Assembly (NCBI GenBank): GCA_012959765.1 | Contig: DUCO01000024.1 | Span: 1 to 64,000, forward strand | Source: Dehalococcoidia bacterium | GTDB lineage: Bacteria; Chloroflexota; Dehalococcoidia; Lucifugimonadales; Lucifugimonadaceae | Direction of reading: 5' to 3' | DNA length: 64,000 nt | Shown: in pieces, positions 1-9,043 of the stretch | Layout of the letters: every line of letters begins with the position of its first letter | How positions within the stretch are numbered: position 1 is the stretch's first letter | Position numbers and translations under genes: made by a program | Notes under the pieces: generated by a model | Told to the model about the DNA's origin: nothing | Databases searched by the model: none | The model's input: the letters and a program-made list of their open reading frames with translations, nothing else

Positions 1-1
1 C

Positions 2-361
2 GCAATATTCTTCATCATCGCTGGATTTGGATCACTTGGACTACCTATGCTTTCCGGCTTCGTATCCGAAATCATGGTCTTTTTGGGCACGTTCTCGGTA
101 TGGCCAACGGCCACGAGTGTTGCCGCGTTTGGCGTTGTTCTGGCAGCCGGGTACACGCTCTGGATGGTTCAGCGAACGTTCTTCGGCGAGCGACCTGTGA
201 CCCCGGGACTTTCCGACGAGGTTTACGACAATCTTGAAGACGCCAACTGGGTCGATATGATCCCGGTAATTGCTCTGGCGGCCCCTATTTTTATCGTTGG
301 TATATGGCCTTCAGTGATCACCGACATGTTCGATATTGGAATTCAGGCGGTGCTTAGGTAA
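2..361 (+). CDS. nuoM: NADH-quinone oxidoreductase subunit M (NuoM), C-terminal part
   Basis: This is the last 119 residues of an antiporter-like membrane subunit of respiratory complex I, which pumps protons while NADH reduces quinone. The open frame enters from the left edge of the window, so the start is missing. The visible part has the NuoM-type motif GSLGLPMLSGFVSE followed by at least two hydrophobic helices and a polar loop (ERPVTPG). Its TAA stop overlaps the ATG of nuoN by one base (TAATG), the usual arrangement at the end of a nuo operon. NuoL is a less likely reading because nuoN follows directly. Confidence 0.88.
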   Translation, partial: AIFFIIAGFGSLGLPMLSGFVSEIMVFLGTFSVWPTATSVAAFGVVLAAGYTLWMVQRTFFGERPVTPGLSDEVYDNLEDANWVDMIPVIALAAPIFIVGIWPSVITDMFDIGIQAVLR

Positions 362-1866
362 TGACTGTCCAGGACTTCTGGGTACTGTCCCCTGAAATAG
401 CCATGGCCTTGCTGGCTCTTGTCGTGATCTCCGTTGATCTCGTCACTCGGAGCATGGCCAAGATTTCTACAGTCGCGTTCATCGGGCTGGCCGCACCTCT
501 GTTCTTAACGATGAACCTGTGGTTTGGCTGGGTCGGCAATCCTGTCGATGGTCCGGCACTGTTCGGAACCGTTGAGGCTGATCGGTTCTCGCTGTTCTTC
601 AAATTCCTGTTGATCTCGGTTACCGCGGGCACGATTCTTGCTTCTGCCAGGTACATCGCCAGCGACCGTATGAAGGACTACGGAGGCGAGTTCGTCTCAC
701 TCGTGTTGCTATCCGTAACGGGAATGATGCTGCTCGTATCGGCGACAGAGTTGATCACGATCTACGTTGCGCTTGAACTGAGCGCACTTCCGGTTGTCGC
801 TCTGGCTGCCATTCACCGCACCAAACAGGGTATTGAAGCCGGGACGAAGTTCTTTGTACTCTCGGCGATCTCAAGTGCGATTCTGCTCTACGGATTCGCT
901 TATCTCTACGGCTACACCGGCAGCACAAATCTTGACGTAATTATGTCTCGACTGGCGGTACTCCCAACCGAAGCCGGCATTCCTTTTGGCTCTTATGCCG
1001 TGCTTCTCTCGGTCATCATGATCGTCGCCGGGTTCGGCTTCAAGATGGCCGTTGTACCGTGGCAGATGTGGGTACCCGACGTTTATCAGGGTGCTCCAAC
1101 GCCGGTTGCTGCGTTCCTTTCTGTTGCCTCGAAAGCCGCTGCGTTCGCCGTGATCATGAGGATCATGTACACAGCGTTTGGCAACGAAACGCTGATGCAG
1201 GACTGGTCGGGACTATTTGCGATTCTGGCTGCAGTGACCATGACGGTCGGTAACACGCTGGCGCTATCGCAATCGAATATCAAACGACTACTCGGTTATT
1301 CGACTATTGCTCAGGCCGGTTACATCCTTGTTGGACTTGCCTCGGTGTCTGCCAACCAGGTGGGTGTTACATCCGCTAATGCTGGTCCTCAGGGCGCTTT
1401 GTACTACCTCGCCGGATATGCCTTCACAAACCTCGCCGTGTTCTTCGCTGTGATTGCCATTACTTCACGAACCGGCGACGACTCGATCGAGAGTCTGAAC
1501 GGCATGCTGAAGCGTTCGCCATTGCTGGCGGGTCTTCTCATATTTGGTCTGTTGTCGCTTCTTGGCATGCCGCCAACGGTTGGTTTCATGGCCAAAGTGG
1601 TCGTTTTCGGAGCGGCTCTTAACGCCAATCTGACATGGCTTGCGATCATCGGTGTTGTGAACACGGTCATCGCCGCTTACTACTATTTGCGGGTTATTCG
1701 AGCGATTGTGTTCGAGGATCCTGCAGACGATTCGACGTTCAGTGCCGACAAGCCGATTCTGATCGCAGCAGGTGTTGCAGCGGTCGGTGCCGGGGTGTTC
1801 GGTCTGGCGCCGTTCCTGATTCTCGATTTCGCAGACAAGGCGCTTTCTATCATTCCGAGGCTGTAG
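361..1866 (+). CDS. nuoN: NADH-quinone oxidoreductase subunit N (NuoN)
   Basis: This is a 501-residue polytopic membrane protein, the normal length of NuoN, the second antiporter-like proton channel of complex I. Residues from about 225 hold the conserved segment GFGFKMAVVPWQMWVPDVYQ with the antiporter-family lysine, followed by GAPTPV. Around residue 310 is NIKRLLGYSTIAQAGY, also typical of NuoN/MrpA-like subunits. Helices run almost end to end. It starts inside the nuoM stop codon, so translation is coupled. It is the last nuo gene here; the next gene is nadK after about 90 bases. Confidence 0.95.
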   Translation: MTVQDFWVLSPEIAMALLALVVISVDLVTRSMAKISTVAFIGLAAPLFLTMNLWFGWVGNPVDGPALFGTVEADRFSLFFKFLLISVTAGTILASARYIASDRMKDYGGEFVSLVLLSVTGMMLLVSATELITIYVALELSALPVVALAAIHRTKQGIEAGTKFFVLSAISSAILLYGFAYLYGYTGSTNLDVIMSRLAVLPTEAGIPFGSYAVLLSVIMIVAGFGFKMAVVPWQMWVPDVYQGAPTPVAAFLSVASKAAAFAVIMRIMYTAFGNETLMQDWSGLFAILAAVTMTVGNTLALSQSNIKRLLGYSTIAQAGYILVGLASVSANQVGVTSANAGPQGALYYLAGYAFTNLAVFFAVIAITSRTGDDSIESLNGMLKRSPLLAGLLIFGLLSLLGMPPTVGFMAKVVVFGAALNANLTWLAIIGVVNTVIAAYYYLRVIRAIVFEDPADDSTFSADKPILIAAGVAAVGAGVFGLAPFLILDFADKALSIIPRL

Positions 1867-1956
1867 GAGCCTTTCAAGTACGGCGGTTTATTCCGCTGGC
1901 CGCTAAGACTTGCGGGGCAGTAGACTGCTAACGACTCTCGATTACACGGACTGAAA

Positions 1957-2814
1957 TTGGCGAATATGCCCAGTTACCAGAACATAGGAATCGTTCACAA
2001 CGGCGAACTTGCTGAGGCGGAAGACCTCGCCAAAGTTCTTACGATCGAATACGCCCAGGGGCGGAAGTTTTGGCTCGCAACACCGGGCGATCTTTCTGAA
2101 CATGGCGAACAGCTTGCAAAGTCCGATCTGATAATCACGATCGGTGGCGATGGCACGATTCTGCGTGGTGCACACGCTGCGTCAGCCCGTGCCATCCCGG
2201 TTCTTGGCGTAAACATGGGCCGTGTCGGCTTCATGAGTGATGTTGAGGCAAAAGATGCCGTTGCCGATGTTGGCTGGTATCTCGATGGCAATGCTCGAAT
2301 CGAGCGTCGCTTCATGTTGAGCGCTACCGTGTCAGGCGATGACACGCAGCCGATACTTGCCCTGAACGACGTCACCGTCGCCCGTGGCGCTGTGCTCAGG
2401 GTTATCGAGGTCAGTACGGTGGTCGACGGGGTTCACCTCGCAACGTATCGAGGCGACGGTGTTGTCGTGTCAACCGCAACCGGTTCAACGGGTTACAGCC
2501 TGTCGCTGGGTGGACCGGTGATGGATCCGACTTCTCAGGACTTTCTCGTAAAGCCAATCGCAACCCACATGAGCCAGTTTGGTGGGGCGATACTGCAGGC
2601 GTCATCAACAGTCGAACTCACTGTTCAGTTGTACGAAGACGCAACGTTAAATGCTGATGGATTCATCGACCGCGCACTGCATGCCGGCCAGACCGTTACG
2701 CTCACTCAAGCTGGCAACTACGCTTCGTTCCTCAGGCGAAAACCTGCGGCCGATTTCTGGGGCGATCTTTCGAGGCGGTTGGGACTGCGAAAAGGTTCCA
2801 TCAAATCGTCATAA
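1957..2814 (+). CDS. nadK: NAD kinase
   Basis: This cytosolic enzyme phosphorylates NAD to NADP. The 285-residue product has the hallmark GGDGT at about 63-67, the NAD-binding ND pair at about 137-138 (LNDVTVARG), and TATGSTGYSLSLGGP at about 173-187. Two starts are possible: TTG at 1957 or ATG at 1966; neither has a strong ribosome site, and the TTG start is given here. It lies between nuoN and a Nudix hydrolase on the same strand, with short gaps that would allow one transcript. Confidence 0.93.
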   Translation: MANMPSYQNIGIVHNGELAEAEDLAKVLTIEYAQGRKFWLATPGDLSEHGEQLAKSDLIITIGGDGTILRGAHAASARAIPVLGVNMGRVGFMSDVEAKDAVADVGWYLDGNARIERRFMLSATVSGDDTQPILALNDVTVARGAVLRVIEVSTVVDGVHLATYRGDGVVVSTATGSTGYSLSLGGPVMDPTSQDFLVKPIATHMSQFGGAILQASSTVELTVQLYEDATLNADGFIDRALHAGQTVTLTQAGNYASFLRRKPAADFWGDLSRRLGLRKGSIKSS

Positions 2815-2859
2815 AATCGTCGCATCTAGCACCTGATTTTTCGGTAAAATAATTACGTT

Positions 2860-3411
2860 TTGCAGCCCAAACGCCCGACCACAGTGTCAGTCAGCCGTAA
2901 ATACGAGGGAAACCGAATCTCCCTGCGAGTTGACACCGCTCGATTTGACGATGGCCCCGCGTTTGACCGTGAGATTGTTGAACATCCCGGCTCAGTGGTA
3001 CTGGTTCCCATCACCGACGATGGGAAAGTCCTGCTCATCCGGCAGTATCGACAGGCAGCAGAGAAGTTTCTTTTGGAAGCCTCTGCCGGAACAAGAGAAG
3101 CAGGTGAAAGCCCGGAAGTTACCGCTCACCGGGAATTGCAAGAAGAGGTCGGATACAAAGCCGGAAAACTTATTCCAATTGGTGGTTCCTGGGTCGCTCC
3201 CGGATACTCGACAGAGTATTCATACATGTACATTGCGACCGATCTAGAAGAAGCTTTGCTACCCTCTGACGATGGAGAAGATATCGTCGTTGAAGAGGTT
3301 GATTTTGAGGATCTGAACCGATTGATAGCCGATGGCGAACTTGAAGACCAGATGTCGATAGCTGCATTGCTATCGGCGCAGTATGTGTACACACAGCACA
3401 TCAAGAGTTGA
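2860..3411 (+). CDS. Nudix hydrolase, ADP-ribose pyrophosphatase type
   Basis: This 183-residue protein has a complete Nudix box at residues 77-99: Gly77, Glu83, then RELQEEVGY, matching GX5EX7REUXEEXGU. The preceding strand region (GSVVLVPITDDGKVLLIRQYR) and the downstream GSWVAPGYSTEY stretch fit the ADP-ribose/nucleotide-sugar branch, which hydrolyses ADP-ribose to AMP and ribose 5-phosphate. The exact substrate is inferred from family resemblance only. The start at TTG 2860 follows a stop codon closely and has no clear ribosome site. It follows nadK, so a role in NAD-derived metabolite clean-up would make sense. Confidence 0.85.
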   Translation: MQPKRPTTVSVSRKYEGNRISLRVDTARFDDGPAFDREIVEHPGSVVLVPITDDGKVLLIRQYRQAAEKFLLEASAGTREAGESPEVTAHRELQEEVGYKAGKLIPIGGSWVAPGYSTEYSYMYIATDLEEALLPSDDGEDIVVEEVDFEDLNRLIADGELEDQMSIAALLSAQYVYTQHIKS

Positions 3412-3464
3412 ACTAATGACGATGACGACACTAATAACCCCCCGACGTAGCACGAGTCGAGCCT

Positions 3465-5147
3465 ATGTATGAGCATGATGTCCTGATTATCGGCGGAGGA
3501 CTCGCCGGCCTCAGGGCAGCGGTTGAAATCACGCGCGCTGGTGTCGATGTGGCAGTAATTTCGAAGGTTCACCCGGTGCGCAGTCACTCGAATGCTGCTC
3601 AGGGTGGCATCAACGCTCCTCTTACCGACCGTGGTGACGAGTGGGAAGGCCACGCCTACGACACGATCAAGGGAAGCGACTTCCTTGCTGACCAGGACGC
3701 TGTCGAAGTGATGTCGAGTGAGGCCGGTGAAGCCGTTCTCGAACTCGAACGAATGGGTGTCATTTTCAGCCGAGGCGAAGACGGCAAACTGGGAACCCGG
3801 GCGTTCGGTGGCCAGAAGGTCGCCCGAACGTTATTTGTTGGAGCCATCACCGGCTCGGCAATTCTTCACGTTCTATTTGAACAGTCGCTCAAGCTCGGTC
3901 TGAACGTCTACGAAGAATGGTTCGTCACCAAGCTCATCATCGAAGACGGCGCATGCCGCGGCGTGGTCGCAATCGATCTCAAAACTGGCGAAATGCACAC
4001 GATCAAGGCCAAGGCAGTCATCGTGGCAGCCGGTGGTGCTGGGCGTGTGTTCGAGCCGTCGACCAATGCATTGATTTGCACCGGTGATGGTCTCTCGCTT
4101 GCGTACCAGGCAGGTGTTCCGTTGATGGACATGGAGATGATCCAGTACCACCCAACGACTCTTGCCCGAACTGGCATTCTGATGTCGGAAGCGGCTCGTG
4201 GTGAGGGGGCATATCTTCTCAACGCTTCGGGCGAACGATTCATGGAGAAGACGGCCCCTGACTATATGGAGCTTGCTTCACGTGATGTTGTTTCTCGGGC
4301 AGAGCAGACGGAAATCGACGAGGGCAGGGGGATCGACGGAAACGTTCTTCTGGACCTTCGACATTTGGGTCGGGATTTCATTGAACAACGACTTGGCTAC
4401 TTGCAGGAAGTATCAGTTGAGTTCCTCGGTATCGACATGGCTGAACAGCCAGTTCCTGTGCAACCAGGAATGCACTACATCATGGGCGGTGTCAAGACCG
4501 ATGTGGACGGTGCGACGAACGTGCCGGGGCTATACGCCGCCGGTGAGTGTGCGAACGTCAGCGTTCACGGTGCGAACCGCTTGGGTGCTAACTCGCTTCT
4601 CGACACCGTGGTGTTTGGTCGACGTTCAGGCGTACACGCTGTTGAGTACATCAAGAGCGTTGGTGGTCACTCTCGTGCAGAGGAAGACCTTGCAAGCGAG
4701 AAGGTTCGATTGCAGGCGCTTCTCGACCGACCGAACGGCGAACGTGTCGCAACGGTTCGAAACGACATGGCGCGCGGCATGACCAAGGGCATCGGTGTAT
4801 TCCGCGATCAGGCTTCGATGGAAGGTGCTCTCGAAAACCTCATCGATGTGAAGTCTCGAATGGGCGGATTCTCGATCGAAAACAAGGGAAAGGTATTCAA
4901 TACCGACCTGATGTTCGGTCTTGAACTCGAATTCATGATCGACTGTGCCGAGACTGTTGTCGCTGGTGCGCTGACTCGTAAAGAGAGCCGTGGAGCTCAC
5001 TTCCGAACGGATATAACCGAACGAGACGATGAAAACTGGCTGAAGCACACCCTGATGTACAAGGACGATGAGGCTGAGAACGGTGTTCGCGTTGAAACGT
5101 CTGACGTGAAGATCACGCAGTGGGAACCAGTAAAGAGGGTCTACTAA
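3465..5147 (+). CDS. sdhA: Succinate dehydrogenase/fumarate reductase flavoprotein subunit
   Basis: This 560-residue FAD subunit oxidises succinate to fumarate. Near the N-terminus is the dinucleotide-binding motif IIGGGLAGL, then RSHSNAAQGGINA with the His used for covalent FAD attachment. The substrate-site region HYIMGGVKTD and the signature GANRLGANSLLDTVVFG follow. Its TAA stop abuts the ATG of sdhB with no gap. With sdhB and the HdrB-like gene it forms an operon lacking the usual SdhC/SdhD haem anchors, as in type E (archaeal-like) complexes. Confidence 0.95.
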   Translation: MYEHDVLIIGGGLAGLRAAVEITRAGVDVAVISKVHPVRSHSNAAQGGINAPLTDRGDEWEGHAYDTIKGSDFLADQDAVEVMSSEAGEAVLELERMGVIFSRGEDGKLGTRAFGGQKVARTLFVGAITGSAILHVLFEQSLKLGLNVYEEWFVTKLIIEDGACRGVVAIDLKTGEMHTIKAKAVIVAAGGAGRVFEPSTNALICTGDGLSLAYQAGVPLMDMEMIQYHPTTLARTGILMSEAARGEGAYLLNASGERFMEKTAPDYMELASRDVVSRAEQTEIDEGRGIDGNVLLDLRHLGRDFIEQRLGYLQEVSVEFLGIDMAEQPVPVQPGMHYIMGGVKTDVDGATNVPGLYAAGECANVSVHGANRLGANSLLDTVVFGRRSGVHAVEYIKSVGGHSRAEEDLASEKVRLQALLDRPNGERVATVRNDMARGMTKGIGVFRDQASMEGALENLIDVKSRMGGFSIENKGKVFNTDLMFGLELEFMIDCAETVVAGALTRKESRGAHFRTDITERDDENWLKHTLMYKDDEAENGVRVETSDVKITQWEPVKRVY

Positions 5148-6119
5148 ATGCCGGACACTATGAACGTAAAACTGAAGATCAAGCGATTCGACCCCACTCA
5201 ATCAGGTGGCAAAACCTGGTGGCAGGAGTACGAGGTTGATATTCACCCAGACTCAACAGTTCTCGACTCGCTAATTGAGGTACGAGAACATGAAGACGGC
5301 ACTCTGGCAATGCGATGTGCGTGCCGGGCTTCGATTTGCGGTTCGTGTGGGATGAAGGTCAACGGCAATGCAAAGCTTGTCTGTAAGACTCGTGTTGTCG
5401 ACGTTGCGCCAAACGGCGAGCAGCTGACAATCGAGCCAATGGGCAACCAGCACGTCGTCAAAGACCTCGTGATTTCTCTCGACACTTTCTTCGCGCAGAT
5501 CAATCGAGTGGAGCCTTACCTCCAGCCGAGTTTCGTTCCAGAGCAGGGTGAATACACCGCCACGAACGAGTCGATGGAGAACCTGCTCATTTCAATGAAC
5601 TGCATCATGTGTGGTTGCTGTGTATCTGATTGCACGGTTCTCGAAGTCGACTCGAACTTCATTGGTCCCGCAGCGCTGGCAAAGGCGTGGCGGTTTACTG
5701 AAGACCCACGAGACTCGAAGCGTGACGAGCGCTTGAAGGCGTTGAACGACGAAGACGGTGGAATGTGGGACTGCACACGCTGCATGAAGTGTGTCGATGT
5801 CTGCCCCAAAGGCGTTGCACCCATGGATCGGATCATGGAACTGCGTGAGGCCGCTATCGAAGCTGGCAATACGAACACCCATGGCTACCACCACACCGAA
5901 TCGTTCTACAACTCTGTGAAGAAGAATGGGCGTCTTGACGAAACCCGTTTGGCTATCGACTCTGCGGGCATGTTCAATATTCCGCGAATGCTCGATCTCG
6001 TTCCTATCGGGCTCGCCGCAATGCGAAAAGGAAAGCTGCCTCCACTGATGCCGCACAAAGCTGAAGACCATAAAAAAGTGAAAGAACTCTACGAAAGGGT
6101 CGAAGGTGAATCGAAATGA
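5148..6119 (+). CDS. sdhB: Succinate dehydrogenase/fumarate reductase iron-sulfur subunit
   Basis: This 323-residue protein carries electrons from the flavoprotein. It has a plant-ferredoxin-like [2Fe-2S] site (Cys59, Cys64, Cys67, Cys79) and two cysteine groups for cubane clusters: CIMCGCCVSDC at about 152-162 and CTRCMKCVDVCP at about 209-220. It is longer than the common 230-260 residues, with about 100 residues after the last cluster. It begins right after the sdhA stop and overlaps the next gene by the four bases ATGA, so the three subunits are translationally coupled. Confidence 0.95.
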   Translation: MPDTMNVKLKIKRFDPTQSGGKTWWQEYEVDIHPDSTVLDSLIEVREHEDGTLAMRCACRASICGSCGMKVNGNAKLVCKTRVVDVAPNGEQLTIEPMGNQHVVKDLVISLDTFFAQINRVEPYLQPSFVPEQGEYTATNESMENLLISMNCIMCGCCVSDCTVLEVDSNFIGPAALAKAWRFTEDPRDSKRDERLKALNDEDGGMWDCTRCMKCVDVCPKGVAPMDRIMELREAAIEAGNTNTHGYHHTESFYNSVKKNGRLDETRLAIDSAGMFNIPRMLDLVPIGLAAMRKGKLPPLMPHKAEDHKKVKELYERVEGESK

Positions 6120-7015
6120 AGTACGCCTTCTATCCCGGATGTGTAGCCCGTGGCGGTGCGCCCGAACTTTACGATTCTGCCCTCGCCGTCATGGAACGAC
6201 TCGGCATCGAGCATGTCGAGCTGACAAAAGCAGCCTGCACTGGAGCCGGTGTGCTGCAGGAAAAGAACCTGAAGATGGGCGACATCTTGAACGTTCGAAC
6301 GTTCGCTATGGCTGAGCAGATGGATCTGCCGATCATGGTGCTGTGTTCAACCTGTCAGGGCGTGATGAGCCAGGCCAACCACCGGGTTAAACGCGATCCT
6401 GAGTATCTTGCCGAGATCAACAAGCACCTCGCTACTGAGGGTCTTGAGTACAAGGGCACGACCTCGGTGAAGCATCTTTTGTGGGCGCTGATCGAGGACA
6501 TCGGACTCGACAAGCTGAAAGAGACATTCACTCGTGAACTGACCGGGATGAACATGGCACCGTTTTACGGCTGCTACATGGTTCGACCTACCGACGCTCT
6601 TGAGTTCAAGGAAATCCCATCTCGTGAGACCTCGCTTGAGGATCTGATCGAGGCGGTTGGTGGTACGGTTACCGAGAAATTTACTGGTAAGACTGCCTGC
6701 TGTGGTTTCCCGATTCTGTTCATCAACCAGGCCAACTCGATGAAGATGGTCGCCAACCACACTGGTAGTGCGCAGGACCTCGGGGCCGACGCAATGGTCA
6801 CTCCGTGCCCGCTGTGTCACCTGAACCTTGATGGCTACCAGCCAAAGGCTCGCAAGCAGGTTCGTGGCGACAAGGCTGAACTCCCTGTCATCCACGTGCC
6901 GCAGTTGATCGGACTGGCGATGGGTATGAGCGAGAAGGCTCTGGGACTCCAGAAGCACATTGTTTCAACCAAGGAACTGGTTCGGAAAGCAGAGGCTCTA
7001 CCTACGCAGGTCTAG
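6116..7015 (+). CDS. HdrB-like CCG-domain subunit of succinate dehydrogenase (type E third subunit)
   Basis: This 299-residue protein belongs to the CCG (cysteine-rich) family that includes HdrB and the SdhE subunit of archaeal-type succinate:quinone reductases, where it replaces the haem membrane anchor. The second CCG motif is complete: Cys153, Cys195-Cys196-Gly, Cys231 and Cys234 (CPLC). The first is incomplete: Cys9, Cys41 preceded by Ala40 rather than Cys, then Cys77 and Cys80. No membrane helix is visible. It overlaps sdhB by ATGA and ends the operon just before a terminator. An SdhF-like fourth subunit is not seen nearby. Confidence 0.85.
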   Translation: MKYAFYPGCVARGGAPELYDSALAVMERLGIEHVELTKAACTGAGVLQEKNLKMGDILNVRTFAMAEQMDLPIMVLCSTCQGVMSQANHRVKRDPEYLAEINKHLATEGLEYKGTTSVKHLLWALIEDIGLDKLKETFTRELTGMNMAPFYGCYMVRPTDALEFKEIPSRETSLEDLIEAVGGTVTEKFTGKTACCGFPILFINQANSMKMVANHTGSAQDLGADAMVTPCPLCHLNLDGYQPKARKQVRGDKAELPVIHVPQLIGLAMGMSEKALGLQKHIVSTKELVRKAEALPTQV

Positions 7016-7039
7016 TTCTCTTTTCACACAACGAAATTC

Positions 7040-7074
7040 AAACGACCATGGGATTTTCCTCGGGTCGTTTTTTG
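7040..7074 (+). terminator. Rho-independent terminator of the sdh operon
   Basis: The stem AAACGACC / GGTCGTTT is closed by a loop of about 15 bases and followed by a run of six T. It lies about 25 bases after the third sdh gene, in the right orientation to end that operon. Confidence 0.85.
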
Positions 7075-7091
7075 TTTGGGGAAAATTGTGT

Positions 7092-7721
7092 TCAGTTTGG
7101 TGCCACGAACGGTGAGTTGTGCCAGTCGTTGAGCATGATGCTGTGCTCTTCGACTATTTCTAGAATCCGATTGTCGTTCCAGCCTCGGGCTCCCATCCAG
7201 CGTAGCACCCATTGTGGGTCAGGAGCGCTGGCGTCGTCGGGAAAGTTGAGAAGTGAGGTCTTTAGCTCGGGATTTTTTCCGACGTAATCGGGCACAGCGC
7301 ACCGGTTTTCGATTAGCTCTCTGGCAGCAACCACATCGCCGCCATTGATTCTGAGAACGCGTTCGAGCCAGGTGTCGAACTCCCATGCGACTGCTAATGA
7401 CCAGAGTTCTCGGCCTTCCGTGCCGCGTCGGGTTCCGGGAAACAGACCTATGAATCTTTTTAAGAGTCCCGGTTTCTGGCCGTATTTTGTGGGAATCGTG
7501 AGATCACCAACAACGTCGAGAACTGCTGCGTAAGCGGCTGAAACGAAGTCGACGTACATCGGCTCGTATTCGGCCTCTGATTCTGGTAATTCGACTTCGT
7601 ATTCGTAGTCAGGAGTTTCAAGCTCGAAGTCCCACGCCAGTAATGCGAACTCGAGCGTCGATGGCGTCGGCGGACTAGGTCGCCAACTCAGCGCTTCTGT
7701 GAGTTCAGTGTCTCGAGGCAA
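7092..7721 (-). CDS. Hypothetical protein
   Basis: I do not recognise this 209-residue protein. It starts at an ATG with AGAAAGG upstream. The N-terminal third is acidic and rich in Glu/Tyr (EYEVELPESEAEYEP); the rest looks helical, with a Trp-rich middle (LWSLAVAWEFDTWLERVL) and a C-terminal part rich in Trp and Asn. There is no signal peptide and no membrane helix. It stands alone on the minus strand between the sdh terminator and an inverted-repeat region. Its codon use resembles its neighbours, which supports real coding. Confidence 0.7.
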   Translation of the reverse strand: MPRDTELTEALSWRPSPPTPSTLEFALLAWDFELETPDYEYEVELPESEAEYEPMYVDFVSAAYAAVLDVVGDLTIPTKYGQKPGLLKRFIGLFPGTRRGTEGRELWSLAVAWEFDTWLERVLRINGGDVVAARELIENRCAVPDYVGKNPELKTSLLNFPDDASAPDPQWVLRWMGARGWNDNRILEIVEEHSIMLNDWHNSPFVAPN

Positions 7722-7787
7722 GTGGGTTCGCCTTTCTAACGGGAATCATTCGAGGTTGCGTATAGCTTAGTCGGGTGTCACAGCTAT

Positions 7788-7914
7788 TGTCATTCCGAAC
7801 TTGTTCAGAATCCCGTGTACTGGAACCAACAGACAACTAAAAAATTCACGTTTACGCCAGAATTGATGGCTTCTGATTGTGTTGATAACGATCCTGAATC
7901 AAGTTCAGAATGAC
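7788..7914. repeat. MITE-like inverted repeat, family 1
   Basis: Two inverted arms, 7788-7812 and 7890-7914, share about 22 of 25 bases (consensus TGTCATTCYGAACTTGWTTC) and are separated by 77 bases. Each arm is itself nearly palindromic around CTTG (ATTCYGAA/TTCAGAAT). The region contains no gene. Such short palindromic arms are a known kind of dispersed non-coding repeat; no transposase is nearby. Confidence 0.7.
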
Positions 7915-7922
7915 AGTAGATG

Positions 7923-7953
7923 AAGTGAGGTGACCCATCGGTCGCCTCACTTT
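7923..7953. terminator. Strong hairpin, probable terminator downstream of mdh
   Basis: Stem AAGTGAGGTGACC pairs with GGTCGCCTCACTT (one G-T pair) around the loop CATC. It lies about 80 bases beyond the mdh stop. A T-rich tail is clearer on the + strand (TTTCGTTC) than on the - strand, so its direction is uncertain; it may act simply as a transcript 3' end structure for mdh. Confidence 0.5.
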
Positions 7954-8034
7954 CGTTCTAGTTCAATACGTTCTGAAGAACGGCCTGACTTACTAGCCAA
8001 GACTTATCGATCTCTCAGAAAACGAGCCACTGGC

Positions 8035-8964
8035 TTAGGCTTTCGCCATAATGTCGACTAGTTCCTGGACTGAGTCGGCTGATGCCTTGAGGGCTGACGA
8101 TTCGTTGTCGGTTAGTTCGACTTCTATGATCTCTTCGATACCTGCTGCGCCGAGTTTTACTGGCACACCGGCGTAAAGATCGTTGATGCCGTATTCGCCT
8201 TCGAGGAACGCTGCACAGGGCAGGATTTCCTTGCGATCGAGCAGAATCGACTCGACCATCTGGGCAACAGCTGCGGAAGGAGCGTAGTAGGCAGATCCTG
8301 TCTTCAGTAGACCAACGATTTCGGCACCACCGTCACGGGTTCGCTGAACGATCTCTTCAAGTCGGCCAGCTTTGATCAACTTGGCCACGGGCACGCCGCC
8401 AACAGTGGTTGAGCCGATCAGCGGAACCATAGTGTCGCCGTGTCCACCAAGAACGTAAGCCGAAACATTGGTTACGGATGCGTTGAGTTCCTGTGAAAGG
8501 AAAGTACGGAACCGGGCAGTGTCGAGAATACCGGCCATGCCGATAACTCGTTCTTTCGGGAAACCGCTGACCCTGTATGCGTGCTGAACCATTGCGTCGA
8601 GTGGGTTCGAAACGACGATCATGACGGCGTTGGGGGAGTACTTGGCGGCCTCTGCGGTTACAGACCCGACGATTTTCATGTTCGTCATCAGCAGGTCGTC
8701 ACGGCTCATGCCGGGCTTGCGCGGGATTCCAGCGGTGATAACCACGACATCGGAGTCTGCGGTGTCTTCGTAGGAGTTTACACCCGTGATCTGGGCATCG
8801 GTTCCGACCACCGGGCCAGACTCGAGCATGTCTAGTGCGATTCCCTGTGGCTTGCCTTCAACGATATCGACAAGAACAACGTCGGCGTAGCCTTTTTCGA
8901 AAATACGCTGAGCTGTTGTTGCGCCAACAAAACCGGCACCAACTACTGTCACTTTGAACTTCAT
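8035..8964 (-). CDS. mdh: Malate dehydrogenase, LDH-like type
   Basis: This 309-residue soluble enzyme interconverts malate and oxaloacetate with NAD in the TCA cycle. The Rossmann motif [11 protein letters not shown] is at residues 9-19, with Asp33 ending the second strand as expected for NAD. Arg82 and Arg88 lie in the mobile loop [11 protein letters not shown], and Arg82 is the malate-specific residue. Asp148, Arg151 and His175 (GGHGDTMV) form the active site. The ATG has GAGGAAG nine bases upstream. It is the third gene of a probable operon with the MazG-like protein and the carboxyltransferase. Confidence 0.95.
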   Translation of the reverse strand: MKFKVTVVGAGFVGATTAQRIFEKGYADVVLVDIVEGKPQGIALDMLESGPVVGTDAQITGVNSYEDTADSDVVVITAGIPRKPGMSRDDLLMTNMKIVGSVTAEAAKYSPNAVMIVVSNPLDAMVQHAYRVSGFPKERVIGMAGILDTARFRTFLSQELNASVTNVSAYVLGGHGDTMVPLIGSTTVGGVPVAKLIKAGRLEEIVQRTRDGGAEIVGLLKTGSAYYAPSAAVAQMVESILLDRKEILPCAAFLEGEYGINDLYAGVPVKLGAAGIEEIIEVELTDNESSALKASADSVQELVDIMAKA

Positions 8965-9043
8965 AACTTAAATCTTCCTCGGCTTCTCAAGCTTCTCACC
9001 TGGGCGAATTCGCAATGAACTTAGACTCAAAACAATCGAGTCA

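Noticed and set aside
4626-5201. A 191-codon open frame on the - strand
   Set aside because: It is antisense to sdhA and sdhB and has no independent support.
6347-6958. A 203-codon open frame on the - strand
   Set aside because: It is fully antisense to the HdrB-like gene, which has convincing motifs and operon overlap.
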